A DNA stretch of 64,000 bases, taken from the NCBI RefSeq assembly GCF_902153245.2, contig NZ_CABFWF030000006.1, positions 69,507 to 133,506 on the forward strand, given 5' to 3'. The notes under the pieces are model-generated. The model saw only the letters and a program-made list of their open reading frames with translations. It was not told the origin of the DNA and ran no database searches. How positions within the stretch are numbered: position 1 is the first letter of the stretch; each line of letters begins with the position of its first letter. A program made the translations under genes and the position numbers. Source of the stretch: Pseudorhizobium endolithicum. GTDB lineage: Bacteria; Pseudomonadota; Alphaproteobacteria; Rhizobiales; Rhizobiaceae. Shown here piece by piece: positions 26,450-35,608 of the stretch.

Positions 26450-28681
26450 ATGACGATCGGGGGACGCAAGGTGCAGGACGATCCGAAAACGAGCCAAAAG
26501 CAGCCGCGCAGGAAGCGCCACCTGCTGCTGCGCATCGACTCCTGGATCGATTCCACCGTCTGGAACCTCGGCTTCCGGCTCGGCGAAATCTGGGAAGAGA
26601 TCACCATCTTTTCCCGCCGGTTCCGCGTCCGGGGCTGGAAGAAGGCCGTCTTCGAGCTTGCCGGCGAAGCCATGACGCTCGGCACCGCCGGCGCCGTCGT
26701 ACTTCTCGCGCTTGCCATGCCCGCCTTCGAAGAAACCAAGGAAGATTGGCGCAATCGTGGCGATTTCGCCGTCACCTTCCTCGACCGCTACGGCAACACG
26801 ATCGGCCATCGCGGCATCATCCACGAGGATTCCGTGCCGGTGGACGAGTTGCCGGACCACCTGATCAAGGCGGTGCTGGCGACGGAAGACCGGCGCTTCT
26901 TCGACCATTTCGGCATCGACTTCCTGGGGCTGGCGCGCGCCATGAACGAGAACGCCAAGGCCGGCGGCGTCGTCCAGGGCGGCTCGACACTCACCCAGCA
27001 GCTCGCCAAGAACCTCTTCCTTTCCAACGAGCGGTCGATCGAGCGCAAGATCAAGGAAGCCTTCCTGGCGCTGTGGCTGGAGGCCAATCTTTCGAAGAAG
27101 GAAATCCTCGCCTACTATCTCGACCGCGCCTACATGGGCGGCGGCACCTTCGGCGCGGCGGCGGCGGCGCAGTTCTATTTCGGCAAGAACATCACCGAGG
27201 TGAACCTCGCCGAGAGCGCGATGCTGGCGGGCCTCTTCAAGGCACCGGCGAAATACGCGCCGCACGTCAACCTGCCGGCGGCGCGCGCGCGTGCCAACGA
27301 GGTGCTGACCAATCTCGTGCAGGGCGGGCTGATGACCGAGGGACAGGTGATCGGCGCGAGGCGCAATCCCGCCACCGTCATCGACCGCGCCGAGGTCAAG
27401 GCGCCCGACTATTTCCTGGACTGGGCCTTCGACGAGGTGCAGCGGCTCGCCAAGGCCGGCAAGATCAGGGAGCGCTCCATGGTGGTGCGCACCACGATCG
27501 ACATGGGCCTGCAGCAGGCTGCGGAAGCGGCGATGGAATCCAGCCTGCGCGAATACGGCGAGAGCTACCGCGCCAAGCAGGGCGCGCTGGTGATGATCGA
27601 GAACGGCGGCGCCGTGCGCGCCATGGTCGGCGGCCGAGACTACGGCGAAAGCCAGTTCAACCGCGCCAGCCGGGCGCTGCGGCAGCCGGGCTCCTCGTTC
27701 AAGCTCTACACCTATGCCGCCGCGATGGAGAAGGGGTTCACGCCGGAATCGGTCGTCTCGGACGCACCGGTCACATGGCGCGGCTGGTCGCCGCAGAACT
27801 ACGGCCGCTCCTACAAGGGCAAGGTCACGCTGATGACGGCGATGTCGCAATCCTACAATACGGTGCCGGTGCGCCTGGCGAAGGACGAACTCGGCACCGA
27901 GCGGATCGCCCAGCTCGCCAAGGAGATGGGCGTCGAGACGCCGCTGCGGACGGACAAGACCATTCCGCTCGGCACCTCCGAGGTAACCGTGCTGGACCAG
28001 GCGACGGCCTATGCGGTAATGCCTGCCGGCGGGCTGCAGTCGCGCCGCCACGGCATCGCCCAGGTGATGGGCTATGGCGGCGAGGTGCTCTACGACGTCC
28101 AGCGCGACGAACCGCCGCCACGGCGCGTGCTCTCGGAGCAGGCGATGTCGTCGATGAACCGCATCCTCACCAACATCCCCTACAACGGCACCGCGCGGCG
28201 CGCGGCGATCGACGGCGTGCTCACCGGCGGCAAGACGGGAACGTCGCAGAGCTATCGCGACGCCTGGTTCGTCGGCTTTACCGGCAACTACACGACCGCC
28301 GTCTGGTTCGGCAATGACGACTACACGCCCATGAACAACATGACGGGCGGCTCGCTGCCGGCAATGACCTTCAAGAAGCTGATGGACTACGCCCACCAGG
28401 GCATCGAGCTGAAGCCGATCCCGGGCATCGAAAACCCCTTCCCCGAACGGGAAGAGAAAAAGGAACAGGTGGTCGCGGAGAAGCCCGAGGGCGAGGAGGC
28501 GCTGCCGCCGATGGTGCGGCCCCGCTCCCTGTCGGCGGCTTCCACCCGCGTTCTGCGCAAGATCGCCGACCAGTTGAAGACGGCCGCCCCGCTTGCACCC
28601 GCGACCGCCAAGGTGGCGGATGCGACGGTGACGGGATCGGTGGGGCTTGTTCCTGTCACCGCCCCTGAACCGGCACACTGA
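26450..28681 (+). CDS. Class A penicillin-binding protein (transglycosylase/transpeptidase)
   Basis: 743 residues. A cytoplasmic basic N-terminus is followed by a membrane anchor at ~75-95. The GT51 glycosyltransferase domain has catalytic Glu in ATEDRRFFDHFG (~145) and GGSTLTQQLAKNLFL (~178). The transpeptidase domain has SxxK in QPGSSFKLYT (~415), SYN (~466) and GGKTGTSQ (~593). It polymerises and cross-links peptidoglycan at the inner membrane. The C-terminal ~70 residues are a Pro/Ala/Glu-rich tail. A GTG at 26471 with GGGGG upstream is an alternative start. Confidence 0.94.
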   Translation: MTIGGRKVQDDPKTSQKQPRRKRHLLLRIDSWIDSTVWNLGFRLGEIWEEITIFSRRFRVRGWKKAVFELAGEAMTLGTAGAVVLLALAMPAFEETKEDWRNRGDFAVTFLDRYGNTIGHRGIIHEDSVPVDELPDHLIKAVLATEDRRFFDHFGIDFLGLARAMNENAKAGGVVQGGSTLTQQLAKNLFLSNERSIERKIKEAFLALWLEANLSKKEILAYYLDRAYMGGGTFGAAAAAQFYFGKNITEVNLAESAMLAGLFKAPAKYAPHVNLPAARARANEVLTNLVQGGLMTEGQVIGARRNPATVIDRAEVKAPDYFLDWAFDEVQRLAKAGKIRERSMVVRTTIDMGLQQAAEAAMESSLREYGESYRAKQGALVMIENGGAVRAMVGGRDYGESQFNRASRALRQPGSSFKLYTYAAAMEKGFTPESVVSDAPVTWRGWSPQNYGRSYKGKVTLMTAMSQSYNTVPVRLAKDELGTERIAQLAKEMGVETPLRTDKTIPLGTSEVTVLDQATAYAVMPAGGLQSRRHGIAQVMGYGGEVLYDVQRDEPPPRRVLSEQAMSSMNRILTNIPYNGTARRAAIDGVLTGGKTGTSQSYRDAWFVGFTGNYTTAVWFGNDDYTPMNNMTGGSLPAMTFKKLMDYAHQGIELKPIPGIENPFPEREEKKEQVVAEKPEGEEALPPMVRPRSLSAASTRVLRKIADQLKTAAPLAPATAKVADATVTGSVGLVPVTAPEPAH

Positions 28682-28765
28682 ACGATGCGGTGCCTAGCGC
28701 TTGCCTTTCCTTCCGGGGGGAATCAGTGGTAACCCTCGAACGCAATCCTTGAGGGCAGCCTTTCC

Positions 28766-29353
28766 GTGTTTCGTGTCCCATTCCTCGTCGCCATAGCGCT
28801 GGCGATCGCCTTCGGAGGCGGCATCTGGTCGACGCTGTGGGCGCTCGAGGCCACCGCCGGTTTCGGAGCCATCCGGCTCGGCGCCTGGGAGGCGTTTCCC
28901 AATGCGCAGACGGCCGATGCCGATCCCTATGCGAAGTCGCACCGGGCAAGCGCCGGGGCGCTTCTCTATGCCAGCGCCGAGGGACTTCGATTTACGGCCA
29001 ATGTCGACGATGCCGGAGCCGCACTCGATGCGGACTGCTCCTATCGCATTTCCGGCCATACGCCCCCGGCAAGGCTGTGGACGCTTCACACGGACCGGAC
29101 GGCTGCCGCCCGCAAGGCGGAGCGCGACGGACTTCCGGTCGCAGTGAATTCACGCACCATCCTGCGCCGCGCCGACGGTACCTTCGACATCGTGGTGTCG
29201 CGCTTCGCCCAGCCGGGCAACTGGCTCTCGGTCAACGAGGACGGACGGTTCCGGCTGCGGCTGACGCTCCTCGATACCCCGGCCGCCGGCAGTTCGGGCC
29301 TGATCGACCTGTCGATGCCCTCCATCACGAACACCGGATGCCGCGATGCTTAA
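28766..29353 (+). CDS. DUF1214 envelope protein
   Basis: 195 residues with an N-terminal hydrophobic segment (~4-24) acting as signal anchor and a DUF1214 domain (RISGHTPPARLWTLHTDR, FAQPGNWLSVNEDGRFRLRL). DUF1214 and DUF1254 normally occur together, fused or as neighbours, and are of unknown biochemical role. Here the DUF1254 gene follows with an 8-nt overlap, so they should form a complex or act together outside the inner membrane. It is probably co-transcribed from a promoter after the penicillin-binding protein gene (84-bp gap). Confidence 0.88.
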   Translation: MFRVPFLVAIALAIAFGGGIWSTLWALEATAGFGAIRLGAWEAFPNAQTADADPYAKSHRASAGALLYASAEGLRFTANVDDAGAALDADCSYRISGHTPPARLWTLHTDRTAAARKAERDGLPVAVNSRTILRRADGTFDIVVSRFAQPGNWLSVNEDGRFRLRLTLLDTPAAGSSGLIDLSMPSITNTGCRDA

Positions 29354-29909
29354 GGTGCTGTTCGCGGTCATCACCGGCCTCGTCGGCGCGGCGCTGCTTC
29401 ATCTCGTGATCATCCTGGCGCTCCCCTATTTCAGCGAGAAGGACGCCTATACGCGGGTGCTGGCAGAAGGCGGGCGGCACGAATTCCACCTGCTTCCGGA
29501 CCTGCGCGACCGGGCCGGACTGGTGCAGGAGGACCCTTTCATGGAACTGGCCGTCTGCGCCTACGACATCTCGCAGGGGCCGATCCGGATCTACGCGCAG
29601 GGCGACGTGCCGTTCTGGTCGCTCGGCATCTACGACGCGGCCTCCAACGAGGTCTTCAGCATCAACGACCGCACGGCCGCTGCCGGCATTCTCGACGTCG
29701 TGCTGGCGACGCCGGCGCAGCTCGCCCTCCTGCGCAAGGCCCTGCCGGAGTCCATCAACCAGGCGATCCTGGTGGAGACGCAAAGGGCGGACGGTTATGT
29801 CGTGCTGCGGACGATGGTGCCGCAGAAGAGCTTTTCGCCGGCGGCGGCCGCGTTTCTCTCGCAAGCCGTCTGCGCGCCGTTCGAATGGCGCTCGCACCAG
29901 CAATTCTGA
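29346..29909 (+). CDS. DUF1254 envelope protein
   Basis: 187 residues with an N-terminal membrane anchor (~4-28) and a short DUF1254 domain. Family-like segments are FMELAVCAYDISQGPIRIYA and FWSLGIYDAASNEVFSINDR. It is the partner of the preceding DUF1214 gene (8-nt overlap). This two-gene arrangement is typical of rhizobia, where both proteins are short. Biochemical function is unknown. Confidence 0.87.
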   Translation: MLKVLFAVITGLVGAALLHLVIILALPYFSEKDAYTRVLAEGGRHEFHLLPDLRDRAGLVQEDPFMELAVCAYDISQGPIRIYAQGDVPFWSLGIYDAASNEVFSINDRTAAAGILDVVLATPAQLALLRKALPESINQAILVETQRADGYVVLRTMVPQKSFSPAAAAFLSQAVCAPFEWRSHQQF

Positions 29910-29942
29910 AACCTTTACCAGGCCGCCAGCCGTGGCGGCGGT

Positions 29943-30131
29943 TCAGGTCTGGTTCTGCTCGAGGACCATTAACTGGTTCCGCTGCAGCGGAAGCTGCTCC
30001 AGCCGCTCGTAGCGTATGCCCGTGAACAGCAGCAGCTGCCCGGCCCCCTCGCCGGCCTTGCCGCCGATGCGTATCTCCGGACGCCGGCGCTGCCCTTCGC
30101 GCCATCTTTCCAGTATCACTATTTCTGCCAT
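29943..30131 (-). CDS. Small hypothetical protein (MAEIVILERW type)
   Basis: 62 residues, MAEIVILERWREGQRRRPEI then a Gly-rich turn and a C-terminal LLLFTGIRYERLEQLPLQRN. It is basic and soluble, with no family name known to me; short proteins starting this way recur in rhizobia as far as I recall. ATG at 30131 is selected because GGAG stands 6 nt upstream. It is convergent with the DUF1254 gene (33-bp gap). Function unknown. Confidence 0.68.
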   Translation of the reverse strand: MAEIVILERWREGQRRRPEIRIGGKAGEGAGQLLLFTGIRYERLEQLPLQRNQLMVLEQNQT

Positions 30132-30679
30132 GCTCGTCTCCATGTAGTCCGAGACGGATGAACGACGGTTCGATCTCACCCTGCCCTTCAGCGGGCCGGC
30201 GCATCCCGCTGACCGGGCATCTGCGCCTTTCTCGTCGGTGCGGCCCCTGAAGGACACAGCGACAGTTCCTTGCAAACCGGCCCCGCCGGACCGGCCGGCG
30301 GAAAACCGACGCCGGGTCGGCTTCCGCTGCTCCGGAACCTGCCCGAAGCAGGACCCATTCAGCCGGCCGCCGGTAAACTATTCGTTAATGCTAATAAAGT
30401 GTGAGCGGCAAATCCGGCGCTGTATCCCTTCAAAAACGCACAGCGTTGCAAAATGTTCACACCCAGCGGCCCTGTGGCGGCGAAAGAGATCCTGTCCCGG
30501 GTCAGCACATCTTCACCGCGCATTAACCGTGGCGGGTTACCGTCCTGTTACCATGACGGACAGCCAGGCCGGGACGAGGGCACCACTCGGCGGCGGGCCG
30601 TCATCCGTGCCGGATGCCGCAACGGCGTCACCGGAGTTTGCTGCCGCGACTGTTTGTATTGCGTTTTGTGAGTGTGGCC
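30132..30679. other. Long divergent intergenic region
   Basis: About 550 bp between the small minus-strand gene and the DUF2336 gene. The centre (30370-30550) is AT-richer and contains several TTAA-type words (GTTAATGCTAATAAAG, ATTAACCGTGG) but no full TTAA-N7-TTAA box. It probably holds both promoters. No gene is seen. Confidence 0.4.
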
Positions 30680-31702
30680 GTGACGGACCAGTTTCGAGAT
30701 CTTGAAAGGCCCTCGGCCATGCGCAGGAAGGATGTGGTTCTGATGGCCACGGTGACCAGCTTCGAGGCCCTGCCGCATCCCTCGCGCTCGGAACTGAGGC
30801 AGTTCGCCGAACTCTTCGGCCCCCTTTTCGCCGCCTCCAGCGAGGAGGCGCGCCGGCAGGCGGTGGCGGCGCTCTCCCAGTGCCGCACGGTTCCGACGAC
30901 CGTCGCCTTCTTCATCGCCAGCCAGCCGATCGCGGTCGCGGCTCCCTTCCTCGCCTCCTCGCCCTGCCTCGACGACGAAACGCTGATTGCGGTCGCCCGC
31001 ACGCAAGGGGCCGCCCATGCGCGCGCCATCGTGCGCCGCGAAAACCTTTCGCCCCGCGTGATCGATGCGCTGGTGAGCCTGCGGCAGGACCGGCCGGCGC
31101 CGCAGGCCGCCGACAGGACGGAGATCGCGGAGACGCCCGCCTCCCCCTCGGCCGCCGCGGCCCAGGAGGCGGAGCGACGCTGGCGCGAGGAAGAATTGCG
31201 CCAGCGCATCAAGACGCTCGCCAACCATGTGCACCGCACCGAAGACGACCGCCTCGGCCTGAGGACCGTGAGCCCCGTCCAGGAGGCGCTGCTGATCCGT
31301 TTCGCCCGCAGTCGCGACGGCGGGATGTTCGCGACCACGCTCGCCGACTGCCTTTCGGCAAGCCGGTGGCTGGCCGAGCGTATCGTGCTCGACATTTCCG
31401 GCCGGCAACTGGCCACCACCCTCAAGGCACTCGGCATGGACAAGGCCGACGGGGTCTACGTGCTGCAGCGCTTCTATCCGCATCTGGGCGAGGAGACCAG
31501 CGGCCTCACCCGCGGTGCGATGCTGTGGAACGGGCTCGATGCCGACCAGTGCGGACGCCGGGTCGAGGCCTGGCGGCGGGCGGACAGCCACACCGCTACC
31601 CGCGAGAGCGAATTCGCCGTACAGGCAGAGGAGGCTGTGGCGGCATCTTCGGAAACCGTGCGGCCCTTGCGTTCGGCAACGCCGCTGCGCCGCCGCGGCT
31701 GA
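30680..31702 (+). CDS. DUF2336 domain protein
   Basis: About 340 residues, cytoplasmic, mostly helical, of the alphaproteobacterial DUF2336 family. Conserved opening is ATVTSFEALPHPSRSELRQF, followed by HEAT-like helical pairs to ~170 and a C-terminal globular part with Pro/Ala linkers. The start is uncertain: GTG 30680, ATG 30719 and ATG 30743 are all in frame. GTG is listed because the residues after it still look coding. The family is studied little. Here it faces the DUF1491, peptidoglycan-binding and sensor-kinase genes convergently, with only 5 bp between stops. Confidence 0.85.
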   Translation: MTDQFRDLERPSAMRRKDVVLMATVTSFEALPHPSRSELRQFAELFGPLFAASSEEARRQAVAALSQCRTVPTTVAFFIASQPIAVAAPFLASSPCLDDETLIAVARTQGAAHARAIVRRENLSPRVIDALVSLRQDRPAPQAADRTEIAETPASPSAAAAQEAERRWREEELRQRIKTLANHVHRTEDDRLGLRTVSPVQEALLIRFARSRDGGMFATTLADCLSASRWLAERIVLDISGRQLATTLKALGMDKADGVYVLQRFYPHLGEETSGLTRGAMLWNGLDADQCGRRVEAWRRADSHTATRESEFAVQAEEAVAASSETVRPLRSATPLRRRG

Positions 31703-31707
31703 CGCGG

Positions 31708-32055
31708 TCAGCCGGGATCGACGACGGCGAACAGCCCCTCGATCCCGTCCGTCTCCAGTTCGATCACCCACAGGTCGCCGTCGAACCGCCTTTCGCGCGC
31801 CAGGAGCTCCGTCGCCACGTCCGGGGCCACCCGCTCGAGGCGCTTCTCGAACCGCCGCTCGGTCGCCTTCTGCTCGTCTTCGAAAAAATTCTGCGGCGCC
31901 GGCGCGTAGACCGTTTCCGTGCCGTCGCGCAAGCGCTGGCGGATGAAGACGGCGCCCGCCTCCTCCGCCCCCTTCTCTTCGACGGCCGCGAAGCCCCCTG
32001 CGGAGAAGACCCGCCGCATGAGGGCTGAAACGAAGATGTCGGAGCGGATGCGCAT
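31708..32055 (-). CDS. DUF1491 protein
   Basis: 115 residues of the alphaproteobacterial DUF1491 family: RIRSDIFVSALMRRVFSAGG at the N-terminus, VFIRQRLRDGTETVYAPAPQ in the middle, and a final WVIELETDGIEGLFAVVDPG. Cytoplasmic, unknown function. Its neighbours upstream on the same strand are the peptidoglycan-binding protein (36-bp gap) and the sensor kinase, so the three likely form one operon. GGAAGG stands upstream of the ATG. Confidence 0.9.
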   Translation of the reverse strand: MRIRSDIFVSALMRRVFSAGGFAAVEEKGAEEAGAVFIRQRLRDGTETVYAPAPQNFFEDEQKATERRFEKRLERVAPDVATELLARERRFDGDLWVIELETDGIEGLFAVVDPG

Positions 32056-32091
32056 TGGGGGCCTTCCCTTCAGCGTCGGCGCGCAGAGGCG

Positions 32092-33057
32092 TCAGAGGGC
32101 GCCGATGGACTTCAGCTTCTTCAGCACCATCTCGTTCGGCTCGCCGGTCTCGGGAAGACGGTAGTGCTTCTCGAAGCGCCGGATCGCCGCCTTCGTCTGC
32201 GCGCCGGCCACTCCGTCCACGGTGACGTCGGTATAGGCGATGTTCGACAGGCCGCGCTGGATCTGGATCACCAGATCGCTGGAGACGGGAATGCGGGAAG
32301 CGACTTCGCCGGCCGGGACGGGCCGTGCGGATGCGCCCGGTGCAGACCCGGCGGCCTTTTCAGAGGCGCGGATCGCTGCGGCGACGGGATCCTCGACCGC
32401 GGCGCTGACGTCCTCGCGCGGGCGCATGGCGGGAACGGCGACCACCTGCGGCGCGACGGGCTCGGCGGAGGCGAGCTCGCCCTCTGCCGAGGCCGCAGGC
32501 CTTGCCTGCAGTGCGGCAAGCAGTTCGGGCGAAGCTCCGCCCGTCCGCGGCAGGCCTTCGGCCTCCTGGAAGAAGAGGATCGCGGCTTCCGTCTGCGGCC
32601 CCATCACGCCGTCGTCCGTGCCCTGGTAGAGCCCGCGGCGCATCAGCTGCCGCTGGACCTCCGCGACCAGCTCGCGCTGCGGTGCGATGGCCGGCTGGCC
32701 ATCCGACGGCATGGCGGCCGGCGCCGGCTGCTCTTCGGTGGCCGGCTGCTCGCGCTCGATCCTGAAGGTGGTCACTTCCTGCGGCGGAACGGGCCGTGCA
32801 GGGCGGTAGCCGGCAATGCCGTTCGGATCCTGCGGATCGCGCGTCGCCAGGAAGGGAGACGGATGGTTGCCCGGCTGGTACCAGAGGGCATTGGCGGCGA
32901 CGAAGCCGAAGACGATCGTGAAGGTCGAAACGCCGACGACGATGCGCGGATGGCGCGCCGCCGTCCGCCCCGCCGCCGAGAAGAGCCGGGACAGGACGCC
33001 TATCTCCTGGACCTGTTTCTTCCTGCTAGGCGATTTTCGCTTGCGCGGCGTCGTCAT
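32092..33057 (-). CDS. Membrane-anchored peptidoglycan-binding protein
   Basis: 321 residues: a very basic N-terminus, one membrane helix (~40-58), a Pro-rich periplasmic linker and two PG_binding_1 domains. The first (~135-175) reads VQRQLMRRGLYQGTDDGVMG, the second (~245-310) IQRGLSNIAYTDVTVDGVAG. The topology places the domains in the periplasm, where they would hold the protein to the cell wall. It overlaps the upstream sensor-kinase gene by 32 nt, so the two are translationally linked and may act together, for example in sensing wall state. That is inference. Confidence 0.88.
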   Translation of the reverse strand: MTTPRKRKSPSRKKQVQEIGVLSRLFSAAGRTAARHPRIVVGVSTFTIVFGFVAANALWYQPGNHPSPFLATRDPQDPNGIAGYRPARPVPPQEVTTFRIEREQPATEEQPAPAAMPSDGQPAIAPQRELVAEVQRQLMRRGLYQGTDDGVMGPQTEAAILFFQEAEGLPRTGGASPELLAALQARPAASAEGELASAEPVAPQVVAVPAMRPREDVSAAVEDPVAAAIRASEKAAGSAPGASARPVPAGEVASRIPVSSDLVIQIQRGLSNIAYTDVTVDGVAGAQTKAAIRRFEKHYRLPETGEPNEMVLKKLKSIGAL

Positions 33058-34567
33058 TCTCTCTGTCCTGTACGTCCTTCATGGTCGACCGTGCGGCAGC
33101 CGGCAGGCGCGGCGGGAACTCTACGGGCGAAGCCTCGCCGTCCTCTCCCTGCGCTGCGATGCCGCTGCCGTCGGCGGGAAGCGTCACGGTGACCACCGTG
33201 CCCTCTCCCGCGCTGCTGCTGATATGCAGCCGGCCGCCGTGCAATGCAACCAGTCCCTTCACCAGCGACAGGCCCAGCCCCGTCCCCTCGAACCCGCGCG
33301 TGTAGTCGTCCTGCACCTGCATGAAGGGCTGGCCGAGGAATTCGAGCTTGTCGGCCGGGATGCCGATGCCGGTATCGCTGACCGTCAGAACCAGGTCCGA
33401 GCCCGACCTTACCGCGTCGATCGTCACGATGCCGCCGGCTTCGGTGAACTTCACCGCATTGCCGGCAAGGTTGATGAGGATCTGCTTGACCGCGCGCCGG
33501 TCGGCCACCACCTCGCCCAGGCCCTTGGCCGTGCGGGCGGTCAGCGTGACGCCCTTGCCCCGCGCCTGCAGGTCGAGCATCGCGCGGCAGGCCTCCACCA
33601 CCTCATCGACCGCGAAGGGTTCGGCAATGAGCTGGTAGCGTCCCGCCTCGATCTTGCTCATGTCGAGCATGGTGTTGACGAGCGACAGGAGATGGGCGCC
33701 GGACTGGCGGATGAGGCCGATATATTCCTTCTGCCGATCCGTCTCGAGGCGGCCGAAATATTCGCCGGCGAGCACGTCGGAGAAGCCGAGGATGGCGTTG
33801 AGCGGCGTGCGCAATTCGTGGCTGACGGCGGCGAGGAAGCGCGACTTCGCCTCGTGCGCCGAGCGGGCCTCCGAGACCCGGTCCGTCGCCTCCCGGCGCA
33901 GGGCTTCCTCGGCGGAAACGTCGCGCATCTGGGCAAACACGGCTTCCAGTTCGCCGTCGACGCCGCGCATGGCGGTCATCTCCAGCCCCAGATGCAGGAA
34001 CTGCCGTCCCTGCGAAGCGCTGTAGACACCCTGGACCCGCACCGCCGCCGAGGCGGCGTCGGCACCCTGCCGCAGCGTGTCGAGCGCATGGACGAGCGCG
34101 ATGCGGTCGGACACATGGACCAGTTCGGCAAGGCGCTGGCCGCAGGCGTCCTGCAGCGCGGCCGGGAAGCTTGCGCGGTCGCGGCCGCCGCACCGGGTGA
34201 CGACGCCGCGGGGGTCCAGGAGCAGCGACAGGCCGGGGCATGCGTCGAAGACGAGGCTGTCGGCGGAGATGCCGGGCGGGCGCGCAATGGGCCGGCGCGT
34301 CATCGAGGACATCACCGCAACGACGGACAGGAAGAGAGCGGCGGCACCGGTGGCACCGACGGGAAGGGCAAGCGAGAGCGGCAGCACCGGGCTGAGAGCC
34401 ACCGGCGTGGCCGCCGCCGCCGCAAGCGCGCCGATGGAAAGGACACGCAGGCGCACGACATCGCGGGCACGGTTCTCCTCCGGCTGCCCGAGGCCTTCCA
34501 GCCAGCGGGCGGCGGCCCGATCGATCTCGGCGACCGCCTTTCCAGCCATGTTCCTGATGGTGCGCAC
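33026..34567 (-). CDS. PAS-type membrane sensor histidine kinase
   Basis: 513 residues: two membrane helices (~42-60 and ~64-85) and a PAS-like domain (~100-215). The DHp helix has the phospho-accepting His250 (SHELRTPLN). The HATPase has N box LAGNAVKF (~370), G1 DTGIGIP (~398) and G2 GTGLGLS (~427). It is similar in layout to the PleC/DivJ class of alphaproteobacterial kinases. GTG at 34567 has AGGG upstream, and ATG at 34549 is an alternative. No response regulator is adjacent, so it is an orphan whose target is unknown. The peptidoglycan-binding gene overlaps its 3' end. Confidence 0.92.
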   Translation of the reverse strand: MRTIRNMAGKAVAEIDRAAARWLEGLGQPEENRARDVVRLRVLSIGALAAAAATPVALSPVLPLSLALPVGATGAAALFLSVVAVMSSMTRRPIARPPGISADSLVFDACPGLSLLLDPRGVVTRCGGRDRASFPAALQDACGQRLAELVHVSDRIALVHALDTLRQGADAASAAVRVQGVYSASQGRQFLHLGLEMTAMRGVDGELEAVFAQMRDVSAEEALRREATDRVSEARSAHEAKSRFLAAVSHELRTPLNAILGFSDVLAGEYFGRLETDRQKEYIGLIRQSGAHLLSLVNTMLDMSKIEAGRYQLIAEPFAVDEVVEACRAMLDLQARGKGVTLTARTAKGLGEVVADRRAVKQILINLAGNAVKFTEAGGIVTIDAVRSGSDLVLTVSDTGIGIPADKLEFLGQPFMQVQDDYTRGFEGTGLGLSLVKGLVALHGGRLHISSSAGEGTVVTVTLPADGSGIAAQGEDGEASPVEFPPRLPAAARSTMKDVQDRENDDAAQAKIA

Positions 34568-35020
34568 GCAATACCCTGACGCTTGAAATTACCCTCCGAC
34601 AATACGGCCGGGCGGCTTAAGGAAAGGATAAAAGTCGGCTGCGCCGCCAGCCCCGAACAGGCCCATTTCCCAATTCGGGACGCTTTCGGCTAGGCTTCTC
34701 CGCTTGTGGTTAACAAGGCGTAAGCTCCGGAATTACTTCAATTTTCCCAATGGCGTTAACGATTGCGGCAGAGCCATGCCCCACAAACCTCGGCCACCCG
34801 CGGGGCGGCGCCACAATCATGCTTAACAGCGGATGCTAAGATTTGAGGTGAATGCCTGCGGCCGCCGTCCGAAAACGGGAAAGATCGCATTTTAGATAAA
34901 TTCGCCGAAAAAGCCGGCGGTCTTGTCAAAGGGAGATTCGCTTCCCCAGTTTAGGGTCACCTCCAAGACCGGGAGAGACCCGGCGGCCGACCGGGCATTC
35001 ATGGGTGGGTGGACAGGGAT
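34568..35020. other. Divergent promoter region (sensor kinase / DUF5330)
   Basis: About 450 bp. AT-rich in the middle with several GTTAAC words (34708, 34756), one followed by a degenerate TAAG at CtrA-like spacing. No gene is supported. It probably carries the promoters of both flanking genes. Confidence 0.4.
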
Positions 35021-35434
35021 ATGTGGTTTCTGATCAAGGGCAGTGTGTGGTTTGCACTCGTACTCGTGGTGCTTTCCTATTTCAGCAGCCGGCCGGTTGC
35101 CGAAACCGAAGCGGCGTCGCAGTTCCAGGTGCAGGACGCGGTGGGCGCCGCCGCCCAGGCCTATCAATATCTCAGCGCCATCTGCGTCGAGAAGCCGGAT
35201 GTCTGCATCAAGGGTGCGGAGACGGTGTCGGCGCTGGGCCAGCGCGCCAAGGAAGGCGCCCGGGTGGCCTTCGAACTGCTCGACCAGCAATTCGCCGACG
35301 AGGCGCCGGCCATCGCAGAGCTTGCCGATCCGCAGCCCATGCCGGAAAAGCCGCAAGCCGCCGACGACATCTCCACCGGCACGATCCCGGCGGAGGCCGT
35401 TCCGCTTCCGCAGAAGCGGCCGGCCCATCCCTGA
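35021..35434 (+). CDS. DUF5330 membrane-anchored protein
   Basis: 137 residues beginning MWFLIKGSVWFALVLVVLSY, a signal anchor typical of DUF5330. A conserved helical core with two Cys (YQYLSAICVEKPDVCIKGAE) and a Pro-rich tail follow. The pair of Cys may form a disulfide in the periplasm. A GTG at 35009 is an in-frame alternative. An intrinsic terminator follows ~90 bp downstream, so it is a single-gene unit. Function unknown. Confidence 0.85.
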   Translation: MWFLIKGSVWFALVLVVLSYFSSRPVAETEAASQFQVQDAVGAAAQAYQYLSAICVEKPDVCIKGAETVSALGQRAKEGARVAFELLDQQFADEAPAIAELADPQPMPEKPQAADDISTGTIPAEAVPLPQKRPAHP

Positions 35435-35520
35435 GCTTCGAAAGCCCGCATTTCATCTCTTGCACCAGGCTCGTATCCCGGTGCCGGACTGCCTGCCCAG
35501 TCTCCAGCCCTCCTGCTGAG

Positions 35521-35552
35521 CCGCGAGGTTTCCCGCCTCGCGGTCTTTTTTC
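35521..35552 (+). terminator. Intrinsic terminator after the DUF5330 gene
   Basis: CCGCGAGG and CCTCGCGG arms (35521-35543) are followed by TCTTTTTT on the plus strand. Confidence 0.85.
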
Positions 35553-35608
35553 TGTTCACGCGGGCGCCGATCCTTCCTATATGCAGGCAAGACAGCATGG
35601 AGCACCCG

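Noticed and set aside
26423-28678. A 751-codon frame antisense to the penicillin-binding protein
   Set aside because: Opposite strand gene has all three transpeptidase motifs and a GT51 domain; antisense product has none.
34700-34770. GTTAAC words before the sensor kinase considered as a CtrA box
   Set aside because: No TTAA-N7-TTAA pair is complete; only a degenerate second half occurs, unlike the exact box at 56331.
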